The notes under the pieces were generated by a model. That model was given only the letters and a program-made list of their open reading frames with translations. It was not told where the DNA came from and did not search any database. This document shows, one piece after another, positions 43,189 through 54,000 of a stretch of 64,000 bases of DNA. A program made the position numbers and the translations under genes. Source of the stretch: Phallus indusiatus. Lineage: Eukaryota; Basidiomycota; Agaricomycetes; Phallales; Phallaceae. How positions within the stretch are numbered: position 1 is the stretch's first letter; each line of letters begins with the position of its first letter. Where the stretch lies: positions 1,302,001 through 1,366,000 of the forward strand of contig JAQFWX010000001.1 in the NCBI GenBank assembly GCA_027605045.1, given 5' to 3'.

Positions 43189-44101
43189 GATAATAAATAA
43201 GGAAAAATGAGGAGACGCGGTAGCGTACCCTGACAGTGACCTCATCTATTTATCGACGAGGAATCTAAACCTCCCCAAGGGGAGAGTTAAGAAGTTGATC
43301 CCATGTTATGTGGGACCATACAAAATATTGTCCGTTAAGGACTATATCACAGTGAAACTTGAGTCTTGAGCTCTCTGAAGAGCTCAAGCAATGTCACATA
43401 AATCCTGTATTTCATGTGGATTTGATTAAACCCCACATTGCCAATGACGATGAGAGATTTCCACACCGCAATACACTCACGGCATATGATTTTGGACAGC
43501 CAGACGATGCTGAATGGCATGTCGAGGAACTCCTAGCTCATCGCTGGAGTGGAACTCGCAAGAAAGATCTCGAGTTCCTAGTCCAGTGGACCCTTGGGGA
43601 TACCACTTGGGAACCTTACAGTAACTGTAAGGACTTGCAATTATGAGGTGTAAACGAGCCTCGGCAGCTGCCACAACTATCCAATCACAGAGAGTCGTGG
43701 ACCAGCAACAAGTGCTCAGATCCCGCCCACAGGGATCCACTGGCACTTCACTGCTATGCGGTGAGGTAATTTTCACTTGGGCACTCCATGAGGCCGCCCA
43801 ACTATATAACCCAAAAGACCGTCCACGGCCTTTTCTTCCTCACACCCCCCATGCCTGACAGCAAGGGAAAACAATGCAAACACTCACGCTCACGGTCACC
43901 TACGCCGCAACCTGCTAGTAGGTTCAAAAAAGCAGAGGCTCAATTGGCCCTGCAAAGATCCGAATGGATCTTAGATGTGATGGACGGACGCATATCCATC
44001 TATCATAACAACGATAGTTGCACGGCATGCAACGACTTTGCCAACCATTTGGCAGGCCCCGCTGGTAGTGGGGCAATCATCCTTGACCATCAAATGGTCA
44101 A

Positions 44102-44497
44102 TGTCAGGGTACGTCCCGGGTTAACGGTCATTCTAGTATATTAGCGTAGTATAGTATAACCTACTTAGATGCCTACGTGCTCTACGTCGGTCATACGGTA
44201 CCTGGTATACCGGTCCGTACTTATCCCCCGCGTATTCTCCCGAACTCTCCCCGTTTCTCCGTTCGCTCCATTCTGCCCTATTTCCCTCTTTCTCTATGTC
44301 ATCCGTATTGTCCTCGGCTACCGCTCTTCCTATTGGTAGATAATGCACCTGATAGCTATTGGTTAGAGATAGCGTAATCATGTATATATACAACTGTGCG
44401 CGCATGTGTAGTTCCTTGCGCTATTATAGACTGGGTTACTGGGTTATAGTAGCAGTCCGATCCTTAAGTCTCATCACTGAACGGTCGTGCCCTAACA
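44102..44497 (+). mobile_element. Solo LTR, family 1 (396 bp), TSD GTCAA
   Basis: It runs TGTCAGGGTACGTCCCGG to GGTCGTGCCCTAACA with GTCAA at 44097-44101 and 44498-44502. It splits ORF3 of the relict chromovirus. Confidence 0.9.
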
Positions 44498-44551
44498 GTC
44501 AAGAAGGCTGTATATAGGGCCTTTCCCTTTATGTATAGGGACTACCATCAT

Positions 44552-45349
44552 TGTCAGGGTACGCTACCACCGTCTCTCATTTTTCTATTTATTATCATCG
44601 GCATCACTTCATTTCCATTCCATTTACTATTTCCGTATTTTACTTTTATCTTCCGTTCCCTTGTTCAGTCTCTATTTCGCATTCTCTACTCGCGCGCGTC
44701 GCGCGCTCGTACCCGGCGTGATGCCCGTGACATCACGTCGCTTAGGCTCGGTTCGGGCGCCTAGCACTTAGCTGTGTCAGGGCCGCACGCCGCGTTATCG
44801 TTTTTCATGTATATAGTCGCTGTCCCTAGAGTGAGGGTCCCTAAGCTTGTTCTCTTAGGATCCCCTCCCTCTGTTAGGGCACGACCGTTCAGCGATTAGA
44901 CTTAAGGATCGGACTGCTACTATAACCCAGTAACCCAGTCTATAATAGCGCAAGGAACTACTCATGCGCGCACAGTTGTATATATACATGATTACGCTAT
45001 CTCTAACCAATAGCTATCAGGTGCATTATCTACCAATAGGAAGGACGGTAGCCGAGGACAATACGGATGACATAGAGAAAGAGGGAGATAGGGCAGAATG
45101 GAGCGAACGGAGAAACGGGGAGAGTTCGGAAGAATACGCGAGGAATAAGTACGGACCGGTATACCGGGTACCGTATGACCAACGTAGAGCGCGTAGGCAT
45201 CTAAGTAGGTTATACTATACTACGCTAATATACTAGAATGACCGTAGACCAGAGACGTACCCTGACACCCTCTAGGTGAGTAGTATAGTTCTCTCAATAT
45301 ATTTTACTTAGGATCCCCTCCCTCTAGTGTGAGCTGAGTAGCCCTAACA
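44552..45349 (+). mobile_element. Solo LTR, family 2, split by a family 1 LTR
   Basis: Pieces 44552-44871 and 45268-45349. It begins TGTCAGGGTACGCTACC and ends GAGTAGCCCTAACA. The flanks ATCAT and GTCAT are a likely 5-bp duplication with one later change. It lies in the relict ORF3 before the coiled coil. Confidence 0.85.
44872..45267 (-). mobile_element. Solo LTR, family 1 (396 bp), TSD CCCTC
   Basis: The ends are TGTTAGGGCACGACC and GACGTACCCTGACA with CCCTC at 44867-44871 and 45268-45272. It is nested in the family 2 LTR. Confidence 0.9.
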
Positions 45350-46143
45350 GTCATCTAGACGAATGTCTAGATAAATCAGAAAGGGACGTCAAGGAATTGA
45401 CAGACCATCTTGACAAGGCCAATCATCGAGTACGCGAGCAGGAGGCTCGCATCGCTGAACTTGAACGTTCAGCAGTGACGGTCGGACCGTCAAGCACTCC
45501 ATCGACCTCCAAGAAGAGGTCCTGAGATCAGGTAGATAACGCGCCTGATAAGACCCAGGCAAAGCCAATGCCTGATGTATTCAACAACATGTCATCTGAC
45601 AACGACATGGACGGTGTAGTCGATGACAACGACTACGAGGACGACACATCTATCGCGTCATCTGAACATCACAAGCCCCAGTGCACTTACGCTGAGGCCA
45701 CCCAAGCATCAGGCTCTCGTGATGTTATTCAGGTTTCCCCAAAGAAACCATCTGGTCCGTTTCCACAGACCAAGAAAGGCTGGGACGCCAAACGAGACCC
45801 ATGGCCCGTATTCGTACTGGGCTTTGACCCCACTGTTAGTGGAGATCATTCTCTGGTGCCTGGCACCCCCAACCTCACTGGATGGTATAACACATGCAGC
45901 CTCGACGCTGCTCTGTTCGTCGAGATTGGAACCTGGGTTTGGACTGACCCCCCGATGTTCACGTACCCCGAAGATAGAGGGGTTCACATGTGTATTTCAT
46001 ACGCATGGACTCGCTGGCGCAAGTTCATGACTGAATGACATCGCGCCAGGAAGATCGCCAAGGCTGAAGCAATTGAGGCCGCAGCCACCCATCCACAGGT
46101 GGTGTTCATCTCAGGGGAGTTAATCCACCCTGAGATCAAGTAC

Positions 46144-46355
46144 TGTCAGGGTACGCTACCGCCGTCTCTCATTTTCCTATTTATTATCATCGGCATCATT
46201 TTATTTCTATTCCATTTATCATCGGCATCATTTTATTTCTATCCCATTTATCATTTCCATATTTTACTTTTACCTTCCATTTCCTTGTTCTGTCTCTATT
46301 TCACTTTCTCTACTCGCACGCGTTGCGCGCTCGTACCCAGCATGATGCCCGTGAC
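46144..46355 (+). mobile_element. Family 2 LTR, truncated
   Basis: It starts TGTCAGGGTACGCTACCGCC and contains a local tandem duplication of ATCATCGGCATCATTTTATT. It stops at GATGCCCGTGACAT, about halfway through the family consensus. The remainder is missing, so no duplication is seen. Confidence 0.75.
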
Positions 46356-46365
46356 ATTAAAGTGA

Positions 46366-46570
46366 CTCAAAAAACTGATCGCGCGCAAGACGATTTTGTG
46401 CGCGTATGCAAATATTTCATCCAATAAAATTCCTAAATTTCTGAAAATATTAATTTAGATATATTAATATATTATCTACATTATTTAATAATTGAGCTAA
46501 GAGCAAATGTGAACCGCGGCAGAAATATTTGTGTTTTTTGAACAAGACTTCGTGTGATCAGTTTTTGAGC
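46366..46570. mobile_element. Small TIR element, about 205 bp
   Basis: CTCAAAAAACTGATC at the left faces GATCAGTTTTTGAG at the right, with an AT-rich middle. It is too short to code. Boundaries are approximate, and only one copy exists in this window. Confidence 0.5.
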
Positions 46571-46598
46571 CAATGCCTCAGATTCCATATTTGGCACC

Positions 46599-46950
46599 TG
46601 TTAGGGCGACTCAGGGCACACACCTAGAGGAGGGAAAACCTAAGATCTATTGAGGGGCAGCGACTAACTACTCACCTAGAGGAGGGAAAACCTAAGAGAA
46701 CAAGCTTAGGTATCCCCCTCTAGGGAAAACGCATATAAGTACCGAATATGAGGCACCCGACTGATCTCTATGGGATCCGAGGAGATACAAACAGAAATCG
46801 AAAGAAATCAAAGAGATCGAGAAATCGAGAAATCGAGGGAACTAATGGAAACGGCAAAGTACGGGAAATGAAGGAAATCGTAATACGAAATGAAACCGAA
46901 AGAAATCGAAGAAATCGAATAATCGGAAGAGGCGCTAGCGTACCGTGACA
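46599..46950 (-). mobile_element. Family 3 LTR (352 bp), no matching TSD
   Basis: Complete ends TGTTAGGGCGACTC and GCTAGCGTACCGTGACA. The flanks (GCACC left, ATTCA right) do not match, so one side was rearranged after insertion. On the right it abuts a 20-bp piece of the giant LTR end. Confidence 0.8.
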
Positions 46951-47172
46951 ATTCACATCGGATAGTTACAACGCGTACTCGGTCCTGGGGTAACGTTCTG
47001 GGAACGTTGTCTGGTGCCTGTTGGTGCAGGCTCAGGGGATTGGGAATTGCCAGCTGTCGCTGGTGACGAACTGGCATATGTCGGTCCTGTCGGTGTAACA
47101 AACCTAGCTTGTGGGGCTGGGTTTGTGAATTGATATGCGAGGCGACTCGTCGGCCCTGCTGGTCTAGGACGA

Positions 47173-48163
47173 TGTAAGGATACGATCGTTCAGCGGTTTA
47201 GACTTAAGGATCGGACAGTATAACCCAGTAGTCCAATCTATAATAACGCAAGGAGCTACTCTTGCGCGCACAGCTGTATATATATACATGAGTGGGCTAT
47301 CTCTACCAATAGCGCTCAGGTGCTATATCTACCAATAGGAAGGAAGGCAGTCGACGGTAGTGTGGCCGCGGTTCGGTTCGGTCCGGTTTTTTGACCCTTT
47401 TTGCCGAACCGAAAACCGAACCGATGGTTCGGTTCGGGAAATTTCACTGAACCGAACCGTTTTACATTGGTTCGGTTCGGTTCGGTTTTTATTGGTTCGG
47501 TTCAGTGGTTCGAACCGGTTCACAATAGTACTTGAAATTTTCTAGATTTCGATGAATTTAGATGATTTTGGACAGCTTTTTTGCTTATGTAACACGGGCG
47601 CTTATTTAAGCGCCCGTCTTATCTTGTAGATATTCGAAAAATATTTATGACATATTTTTTTATTTCCATTTTGAGCAATTTTTGAGCTCTCTAGAGCCAA
47701 AATAAAAAAAAAATCACGACAAAATTCACCATTTTGACCTAGTTATATGGCAATATGTGAATTGGTTTCTGAACCGGTTCGAAATGGTTCCTATCGGTTC
47801 AGCAATTTTTCAAAAATTTCCAAACCGCGAACCGAACCGTTTAAAAGACCGAACCGAACCGAACCGATAAATCGGTTCATTTCGGTCTTTTTTTCGGTTC
47901 AGTTCGGTTCGGTTCGGTCCAAAAACCGAACCGCGGCCACACTAGTCGACGGCGAATAAGAGAACATGAGAAAGAGGAAGATGGTGACAGAATGGAAGTG
48001 TACGGAGAAACGGTGGAAGTACGGGAGAATATGGGAGGATGTCACGGACCGGTATACCGGGTACCGTACGATGGATGTGATAACGCGTAGATCAGCACAT
48101 ACGTCTATACTATACGCACAGTATACTAGATTAGTCCTTATGGTCCTAGCACGTACCCTGACA
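47173..48163 (-). mobile_element. Solo LTR, family 1b, split by a hAT MITE; TSD GACGA
   Basis: The ends are TGTAAGGATACGATCG and GCACGTACCCTGACA, with GACGA at 47168-47172 and 48164-48168. Removing the MITE and its 8-bp duplication leaves exactly 396 bp, the same as the copy at 30661-31056. Confidence 0.9.
47358..47944. mobile_element. hAT-type MITE (587 bp), TSD GTCGACGG
   Basis: The termini TAGTGTGGCCGCGGTTCGG and CCGAACCGCGGCCACACTA are inverted. The 8-bp duplication GTCGACGG is confirmed by the empty site in the sister LTR at about 30836-30843. Subterminal GGTTCGG arrays and the core GGGCGCTTATTTAAGCGCCC relate it to the MITE at 26241-26972. Non-coding. Confidence 0.93.
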
Positions 48164-49198
48164 GACGAGTAGATCCAGTACCTGGTGCAGGCGAATCTAC
48201 CGCTCTGCTTTTTCCTTTGTCAGAGCGTGCTCATGTAGGCTCTGCTTCAGGAGACAAGTCTGTTGTCCTGACTTGGTCCCTGTCAGTGCCCGTAGTGACA
48301 GGCTCTGGCTCGGGGTTTTCAACTCCTGCATTGACATTCTCGATTAATCGAGCTAGTCTCTGCAGTTCTGACGGGGACATATTCCCATTCCTCACACCAT
48401 CGAGTAACGATGCGTGAACAGCGTTCATTGCCTTGTCCCTTCGGATGGACCTGTCACTCTTGACACTAAGTCTGGAGCGACCAGATGCTACGGACTTTAC
48501 GTCCTCATCTTCTTCATCAGCGAGTTGAGGCTGATGTTCCATCGTCTGTGACACAGGACGAGTGGGATTTTGGGTTGATGCATCCACTCTCTCCCATGTG
48601 GATGACTCTCCTTCGAGGGTTCCTTCCCTAGATGGGTCGGGATTTTCAGTTTGCACTGGCCCGGTGTAACGATCCGATGTGAATAGCTAAATGTGCCGGC
48701 TATAAATGATCGGACTACAATGAGATTTTTGTTTCGAGGTCGGTAAGTCTACCGTGGAGCGTGTCCTGGTGCTGAATTCAACGTGAGAGAGGGAGTGGGT
48801 GTGTGTGGGGAATGGAGGGGGATGTATGCGTCGATATCAAACCAACAAAAAAACACCAACAACAACTGCAATGATAAAAGATCGTATGCAACTGTGCAAG
48901 TGAGAGGGTGAACAGAAAGTCGGCAATGAACTTGGAATGCGACTAAAGAGAGGACCTGCAATCAATGATGACTGAATTCCTGTGCGAGTTAGTGAAAGCG
49001 ATAAACTGAAATAAAATCGCTAGTTTATACTCCGAGACCTCACTCAGAGTTAATCCAAAGATATAGATATGAGCGTAGAAATAGACTAGAGGCGAAACTT
49101 GACTTGAGCTGAACTTGACTTGAACTTGACTTAAACTGATCTGAACTGTGAGACAACTCGTCCGGTAGAATTGCTGCTGTTACAAGTATTTACATGCA

Positions 49199-49208
49199 GT
49201 ATATATAC
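49199..49208 (-). promoter_or_regulatory. LTR TATA box
   Basis: On the minus strand GGTATATATACTGCATG. Its 5' LTR counterpart lies at about 57938-57947. The conserved position relative to the solo LTR at 24089 fixes the U3/R border. Confidence 0.6.
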
Positions 49209-49528
49209 CTTTCAGAGTACATAGCATTGGTGAGACGATCACTCATCGTTCACCGGGATAGCAAACAAAAAGAAACAAAAGAACAAAAGAAATATGGCAG
49301 ATAGGGGGAATCGCGAGAGAAAGATGGGAGATACAATTACAACAAAAAGAACAACATACATTGATAGGAGAAAATGATGAAACCCGAAACAAAGAACAAA
49401 AGAAAACAAAGAAGAGATCAAAATAGGAAAAACAAAACCGGCTGGAGACACAGCCCTAGCCTGACTCAACACCTGGCACTTCCCGCGCTGCCTCTATCCT
49501 GTACCATACCTATACCATCTCATTCTTC

Positions 49529-50110
49529 TTACTGATCTGGCTCTGGCTGCTGAGATCGGCTTCTTCGTGGCAGTGGAAGAATGATGATGGGACTAGGAAT
49601 CGATGGTCGCCTCAGATCTTCGAACAGATCGCTTTCCACTTCTTGATATGAGGGAGGTGGGCGAGTAAGATCATCTGAAAAGTCTGGGGGAGGTGGCATG
49701 ACGGATAGGGGGGCATCGACAAATAGAAACTGTACGTATCCATAAAACCAATTGCGGAAAACTAATCTCCATATAAGTACTCCATCCCTTTGAGCTCTCA
49801 GGAACCCGACAAACTCGTACGATTCGTGCATGACGTTGATGTCCGTTCGTTCGTATAGAGTTAGTGCTCGCGGGTATCCTAGTTCTAAATCATCGTAAGG
49901 AAGGGTTATTTCCAGAGATGGGGGAGGTGTAGCGGGGAGTACTGTATTAGCGTCGATATTGATTTCGGAGGTGAAGGTGTTGTAGACACGGATTATGGTA
50001 AGGAAGCCTGGATTTGGTCCGGTTCGGAGAGAAGAACGGAACGTGAAGGGGAAGAAGGGAAGTTGTAAATAAGGAGTTGAGTTTTGTGAGTTTTCATGGT
50101 AGTACGACAT
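49529..50110 (-). CDS. U3 reading frame 2 (193 aa), unknown
   Basis: It starts MSYYHENSQNSTPYLQLPF. The conserved middle reads NVMHESYEFVGFLRAQRDGV / LIWRLVFRNWFYGYVQFLFV and then DAP. The tail is PPxY-bearing (RPPPSYQEVES) and ends in RRSRSQQ. PPxY is a ligand for WW-domain proteins such as Nedd4/Rsp5 ubiquitin ligases, so a host contact is conceivable but unproven. The homologue is at 23095-23652. The 5' LTR copy is frameshifted by a G-run length change. Confidence 0.68.
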   Translation of the reverse strand: MSYYHENSQNSTPYLQLPFFPFTFRSSLRTGPNPGFLTIIRVYNTFTSEINIDANTVLPATPPPSLEITLPYDDLELGYPRALTLYERTDINVMHESYEFVGFLRAQRDGVLIWRLVFRNWFYGYVQFLFVDAPLSVMPPPPDFSDDLTRPPPSYQEVESDLFEDLRRPSIPSPIIILPLPRRSRSQQPEPDQ

Positions 50111-50297
50111 AGTGGGATAACAGGATGAAAAGAAGCGCTAAGGGGACTGTACGAGAAGGAAGAAGAAAAGTAAGTGAATCTGATTGTTTTTGCCTCGTAT
50201 ACTATCTTTATTGTTCTAAATTCGTCCAAAAATATTGGAACAAGCTCGTCGGATCTTTCGGAAGGATCGTTTGGTGGGAGAAGAGGGACTGGGAAGG

Positions 50298-50870
50298 TTA
50301 GGGAGGACTGCGTTGGAGAAGTGTCGAATGATAAAGGGAGAATCGTGATGGTGGGGTGTCTTCTGGGATAGGATTCGTGGGTCTGGAAGGGCTAAGTTTT
50401 TGCGTACTCATGCCCTTCATGATTACCCATCGACTTGGCACGTCCAGTACTAAAAACGTGAACTTGAATCCTTCTTGAGTTGCTAACCATATTCGATACA
50501 AGTCCCGTTTTGCTGATTCTGGTGTCAAATATATGTTAACAACTGTAAACCAGTTTAATTGCTCCTCGATATAAACTTTCTCTCCAAACATGATTCCGGG
50601 GTGAACCAGATCCGAACTTCTGCACTGACGGATAACGATAGGTGAAGGTTCCTTCGGTAAGTGCGTGTCCCGATCGAGGTCGAGGCTTGCATATTTGGAA
50701 CTATAGATATACAGAGTCGTAAAAAGATCCAAATCGTATGTCCTGGGACTGGAAGGCGAATAACGAAAAGGAGACATAGATTCATTATCAGAAAGAATTG
50801 GTGATTCGGTGGAGGAATTTGGAATTGGTAAAGAGACTGAGGATGAGTAATGGAACGAAAACGTAGTCAT
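50298..50870 (-). CDS. U3 reading frame 1 (about 190 aa), unknown
   Basis: I chose the ATG at 50870 (MTTFSFHYSSSVSLPIP) because the solo-LTR homologue starts at the matching place (both after AACAATAAA). An upstream ATG at 50990 exists only at this junction with the internal region. Conserved blocks are FRYSPSSPRTYDLDLFTTLY, RQCRSSDLVHPG and KVYIEEQLNWFTVVNIYLTP, then ESA and VLDVPSRWVIM. The N and C termini are Ser/Pro-rich. No domain recognised. The 5' LTR copy (59608 downward) carries three homopolymer differences that break the frame. Confidence 0.68.
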   Translation of the reverse strand: MTTFSFHYSSSVSLPIPNSSTESPILSDNESMSPFRYSPSSPRTYDLDLFTTLYIYSSKYASLDLDRDTHLPKEPSPIVIRQCRSSDLVHPGIMFGEKVYIEEQLNWFTVVNIYLTPESAKRDLYRIWLATQEGFKFTFLVLDVPSRWVIMKGMSTQKLSPSRPTNPIPEDTPPSRFSLYHSTLLQRSPP

Positions 50871-51020
50871 TTTATTGTTTTGAATTTTTGAGGCTGTGAT
50901 GTTGGCGATATGGGATTTCTGGATGATTAGAACTCCGCTTTGAACAAAAAAAGAACCTTCCCCAATTAGGAAGATTTTGGTGTGCGACATCCACCCTGAA
51001 CTTGAAATGACTGTCCCTAG

Positions 51021-54000
51021 TCAGAAATCTTCATCATCTCCAAAATCTTCCACAACCTGGTCATCGGCTTCTTTGGCTTCTTCTTCTTGCAACGGTTCAA
51101 TAGAAACTTCATCATCAACTCTGGGATAATAGAGAATTAACCTAAACCCTGCAATCGCAACTCGGGATACTGTTCCATCTAATTCCTTCAATACATATGT
51201 TCCTCGAGGTGTTCTCTTGACGACTTCGTAAGGTCCAATATAACGTGGTTTCGTCTTTCGGTCAAGTTCCTTTTCAATGCGTGAATTCCGAACCAAAACT
51301 AAATCTCCAGGCTTAAATTCTTCTCGCTGTATGCGCTGTGCAAATTTCTTCTCAAAGGCTTCCTTGCTGTGAAGTCGACTGCGATGAAGGATCTTTTCAG
51401 CTCGTGAAACATCGCTGTCCATTTTCCTGATTTGCTGAACTCGTAAGGCAATTAGATCTTCTGTGGCAAGATTTCTGTCGAATCCAGAGACCAAAAATGT
51501 AGCTTCGAATAGGTCGAGGGGGAGCGTAGGATGTTGACCATAAAGTAGATAATAGGGTGAAAAACCAGTAGCTCGTCGAACAGTAACTCTATCAGCGAAA
51601 AACACATGAGAAATGAGCTCAGGCCATTTTGAAATATTGCCTTGACATGACTTGATTAAGGCTTCTCGAATCGTGAAGTGTCCTCGCTCTACGACTCCAT
51701 TGGCTTGGGAATTGTAAGGTGAAATTCGAATTTGCTTGATATTGTAGCGTCGCATGAGTTCTTCTGTTGCAGCTTTAGTCTCTGGTCCATTATCAGTGAC
51801 GATTTCTTCAATAACTCCATATCGGCAAATGAGTTCCTCGAAAATAAACTGGGCTACTGAGCGTGCTGTGGCTTTCTTGAGTTTGCGTCCTTCAGCTGCT
51901 CCTGATAGATCGTCTCGAGCTGCAATAACATAACGATAGCCTTGGGCTGGAGTCATAAGCATAATATCGAGGTAGACTTTGGTGAAAAGCGAGGTTGGAT
52001 GAGAAATAGTGATGGGTATATGCATCTTGATCGTGGAACGAAGTTGGCAGGGGTGACATGATCGACAAAAATCGTGGACTTCTTCTCGAATTGTAGGCCA
52101 GTAGTAGCGTAAGGAGATGTGGCAGTATGTCGCAAATCCTCCTCGGTGTCCTAAATCGTCATGGGCCATCTTGAGTAATGTTTTCCTGTGATCTCTATCT
52201 AGAATTACACGTAAATGATGAAGGGGGTGCTTTTTGAAAAATAAATTGTCCTGAACAAAGAATTTTTGTGATTTTCGAATAAAACTTTTCTTATGAGAGG
52301 GAGAATCAAAGGGAGGCAAGATAAAATGAGAAAGAAATTGAAAAATGTGGTGAAGCTGCTCGTCATCTATCCGTTTGCTGTTGATTGCGAGCAACCACCC
52401 TGAACTTAAATTAAGAGTCTGAGAAGGGGAAAAAGAATGAGAAAGAAATAGAGCATATTCTGTGTTTTTGTGATTTTCTTCATTTTCGCTTTCACTCTCG
52501 TGAGCTTCTTCTTCGTTCCAATCTTCGGGTAATGGTGGTCGTCGGGATAATGCGTCTGGTCCTTTGTGTGATTCTGCTGGGACATGTTTTAGCTGGAAAT
52601 GGTATAGCAAAATTCCTTCAATCCATCGGTTAAGCGTGGCATTTGGGGCGATATCTGGATTGTTGATCATAGATTTGATGTAAGATGCATCAACTTCTAC
52701 AATAAAATTGAGTAGACCGGCAATGTAATAGCGACAAGCCTTGAGTGCGCGATATAATCCATATAACTCGAGTTTAGCTTGGCTATACTTTGCTTCGTTT
52801 GAGGAAATAGGGAGGGATCCAAAACGAACAGGTCTTCTTCGGCCTTCAGAATCCATCTGATACAAAATAAATCCGATTGCAATGACTGAAGTGTCTACTG
52901 CAAGAATAACGGGGGGTGGTGAGGAATAGTCAATAGGAACAAGTGCGGGGGAATTTGCAATCTCATTCTTCAAGTCTTCAAATGCAGCTTGTCGAACAGG
53001 TGTCCATTCGAAAGGTACTTCTTTTCGAACTAATTCTGAGAGTGGTCGCGATCGTGCAGAATAATTCTTGATCCAAATGCGCATTGTTCCGCAAAGTCCT
53101 AAAAACTGACGAACTTGAGTAACTGAAGTAGGAGGCGGCCAGGTTTGAATCTTCTTAACACGCTTCTCGTCTGGTAATCGTCCGGTATAAGTCAATTTCT
53201 GTCCAATAAGCACAATCTCGGGTTGCGCTATTTTTGACTTCTTCGGTGAGATAGTAGCGCCGGCATGACTGAGTCTGTGAAGGATACGATGAACATCTTC
53301 GGCATGTTCCCAAATAAAACGTCGAATTCCAGGGTTCTGAGGAATGACTTCGAATGTTCCATCGGCTTGCTCGTAACGTGTATGCGGTCCTTGAATACCA
53401 ACGTCATCGATCATAACGCTTGCTTTAGTTGGAAATTCGGGTTGTAAGATGAACGAAGTGCAATTTTGAAATTCAGCGACTGAATTGGTAAATCCTTGAG
53501 GAAGAACTGTAGAGCGTAGAAGTCCTAATGGTGTATGAAATGACGTAAGGTCTCGACTCTTGACATGGATCTTGCGTGCGTCATATCCGGATAATAGATC
53601 AAAGCTAGAATAGACTGAAGCGCCTGTGAAGGGTTCTAACATTTCATCTGTGTTTGGAGGCATTCCTGCATCTCGAATTGTGACTGAATTAAGGGGTTGA
53701 TGATCGATAATCTGACGAATTCCTCCGTCGGTCTTCTTGATGAAAAACATGGCAGTTCGATAAGATGCTTGACTATATTCGTAGACTCCAATGTCAAGTT
53801 TCTTCTTCAACGCTTCGATGACTTGTGTTCGAATTCCTGGAGGTACAGGGATTGGTTTCTTCATCCAAGGTATATGCTGTACTACAGGGATAATGTAATC
53901 GGAAAAATAATCTGACCGGAGAGTTCCTCGTTCTGTTTCGTTGAAAGCGAGTACAGATTCATTTTGTTGGAAGACGGAGATGAATAGTTTTTCTTCTTCT

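Larger units (their letters stand above)
32343..43235 (-). mobile_element. Solo LTR, family 2, split by nested insertions; TSD GTGAC
   Basis: The left part (32343-32407) begins TGTTAGGGCTACTC. The right part (42596-43235) ends GGTAGCGTACCCTGACA and itself holds a family 3 LTR. GTGAC flanks the whole unit at 32338-32342 and 43236-43240, and the relict pol frame reads GDCxxY-like across the joined target. This is the first insertion into the relict at this site. Confidence 0.88.
31392..46143 (+). pseudogene. Relict chromovirus (integrase to ORF3), in four pieces
   Basis: Pieces 31392-32342, 43236-44101, 44498-44551 and 45350-46143 are collinear with the full-length element at 32529-42074, from mid-integrase (LLKQLPIPNRPWESIGMDFV) through the chromodomain (EWHVEELLAHRWSGT) to ORF3 (MPDSKGKQ; VSGDHSLVPGTPN). 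Identity is about 90 percent by eye. Defects are a lost piece of integrase, a TGA in ORF3 near 45523 where the full copy has an Arg codon, and loss of the 3' end after VFISGELIHPEIKY. Solo LTRs at 31576, 32343-43235, 44102 and 44552-45349 separate the pieces. Confidence 0.85.
48665..50989 (-). repeat. 3' LTR of the giant-LTR element (2325 bp)
   Basis: On the minus strand it reads from TGTCGCACACCAAAATC to ACATCGGATCGTTACA. The order is U3 with reading frames 1 and 2 (50870-50298, 50110-49529), a TATATATA box at about 49199-49208, a conserved TCAAGT-repeat block, and R-U5. The block from AATTCTACCGGACGAG onward is shared with the solo LTR at 21801-25040. Confidence 0.92.

Noticed and set aside
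48749..48961. 70-codon frame in U5 of both giant LTRs
   Set aside because: Its presence in both LTRs only reflects their identity. In the diverged solo LTR the corresponding region is not an obvious homologue and is interrupted by a TIR element.
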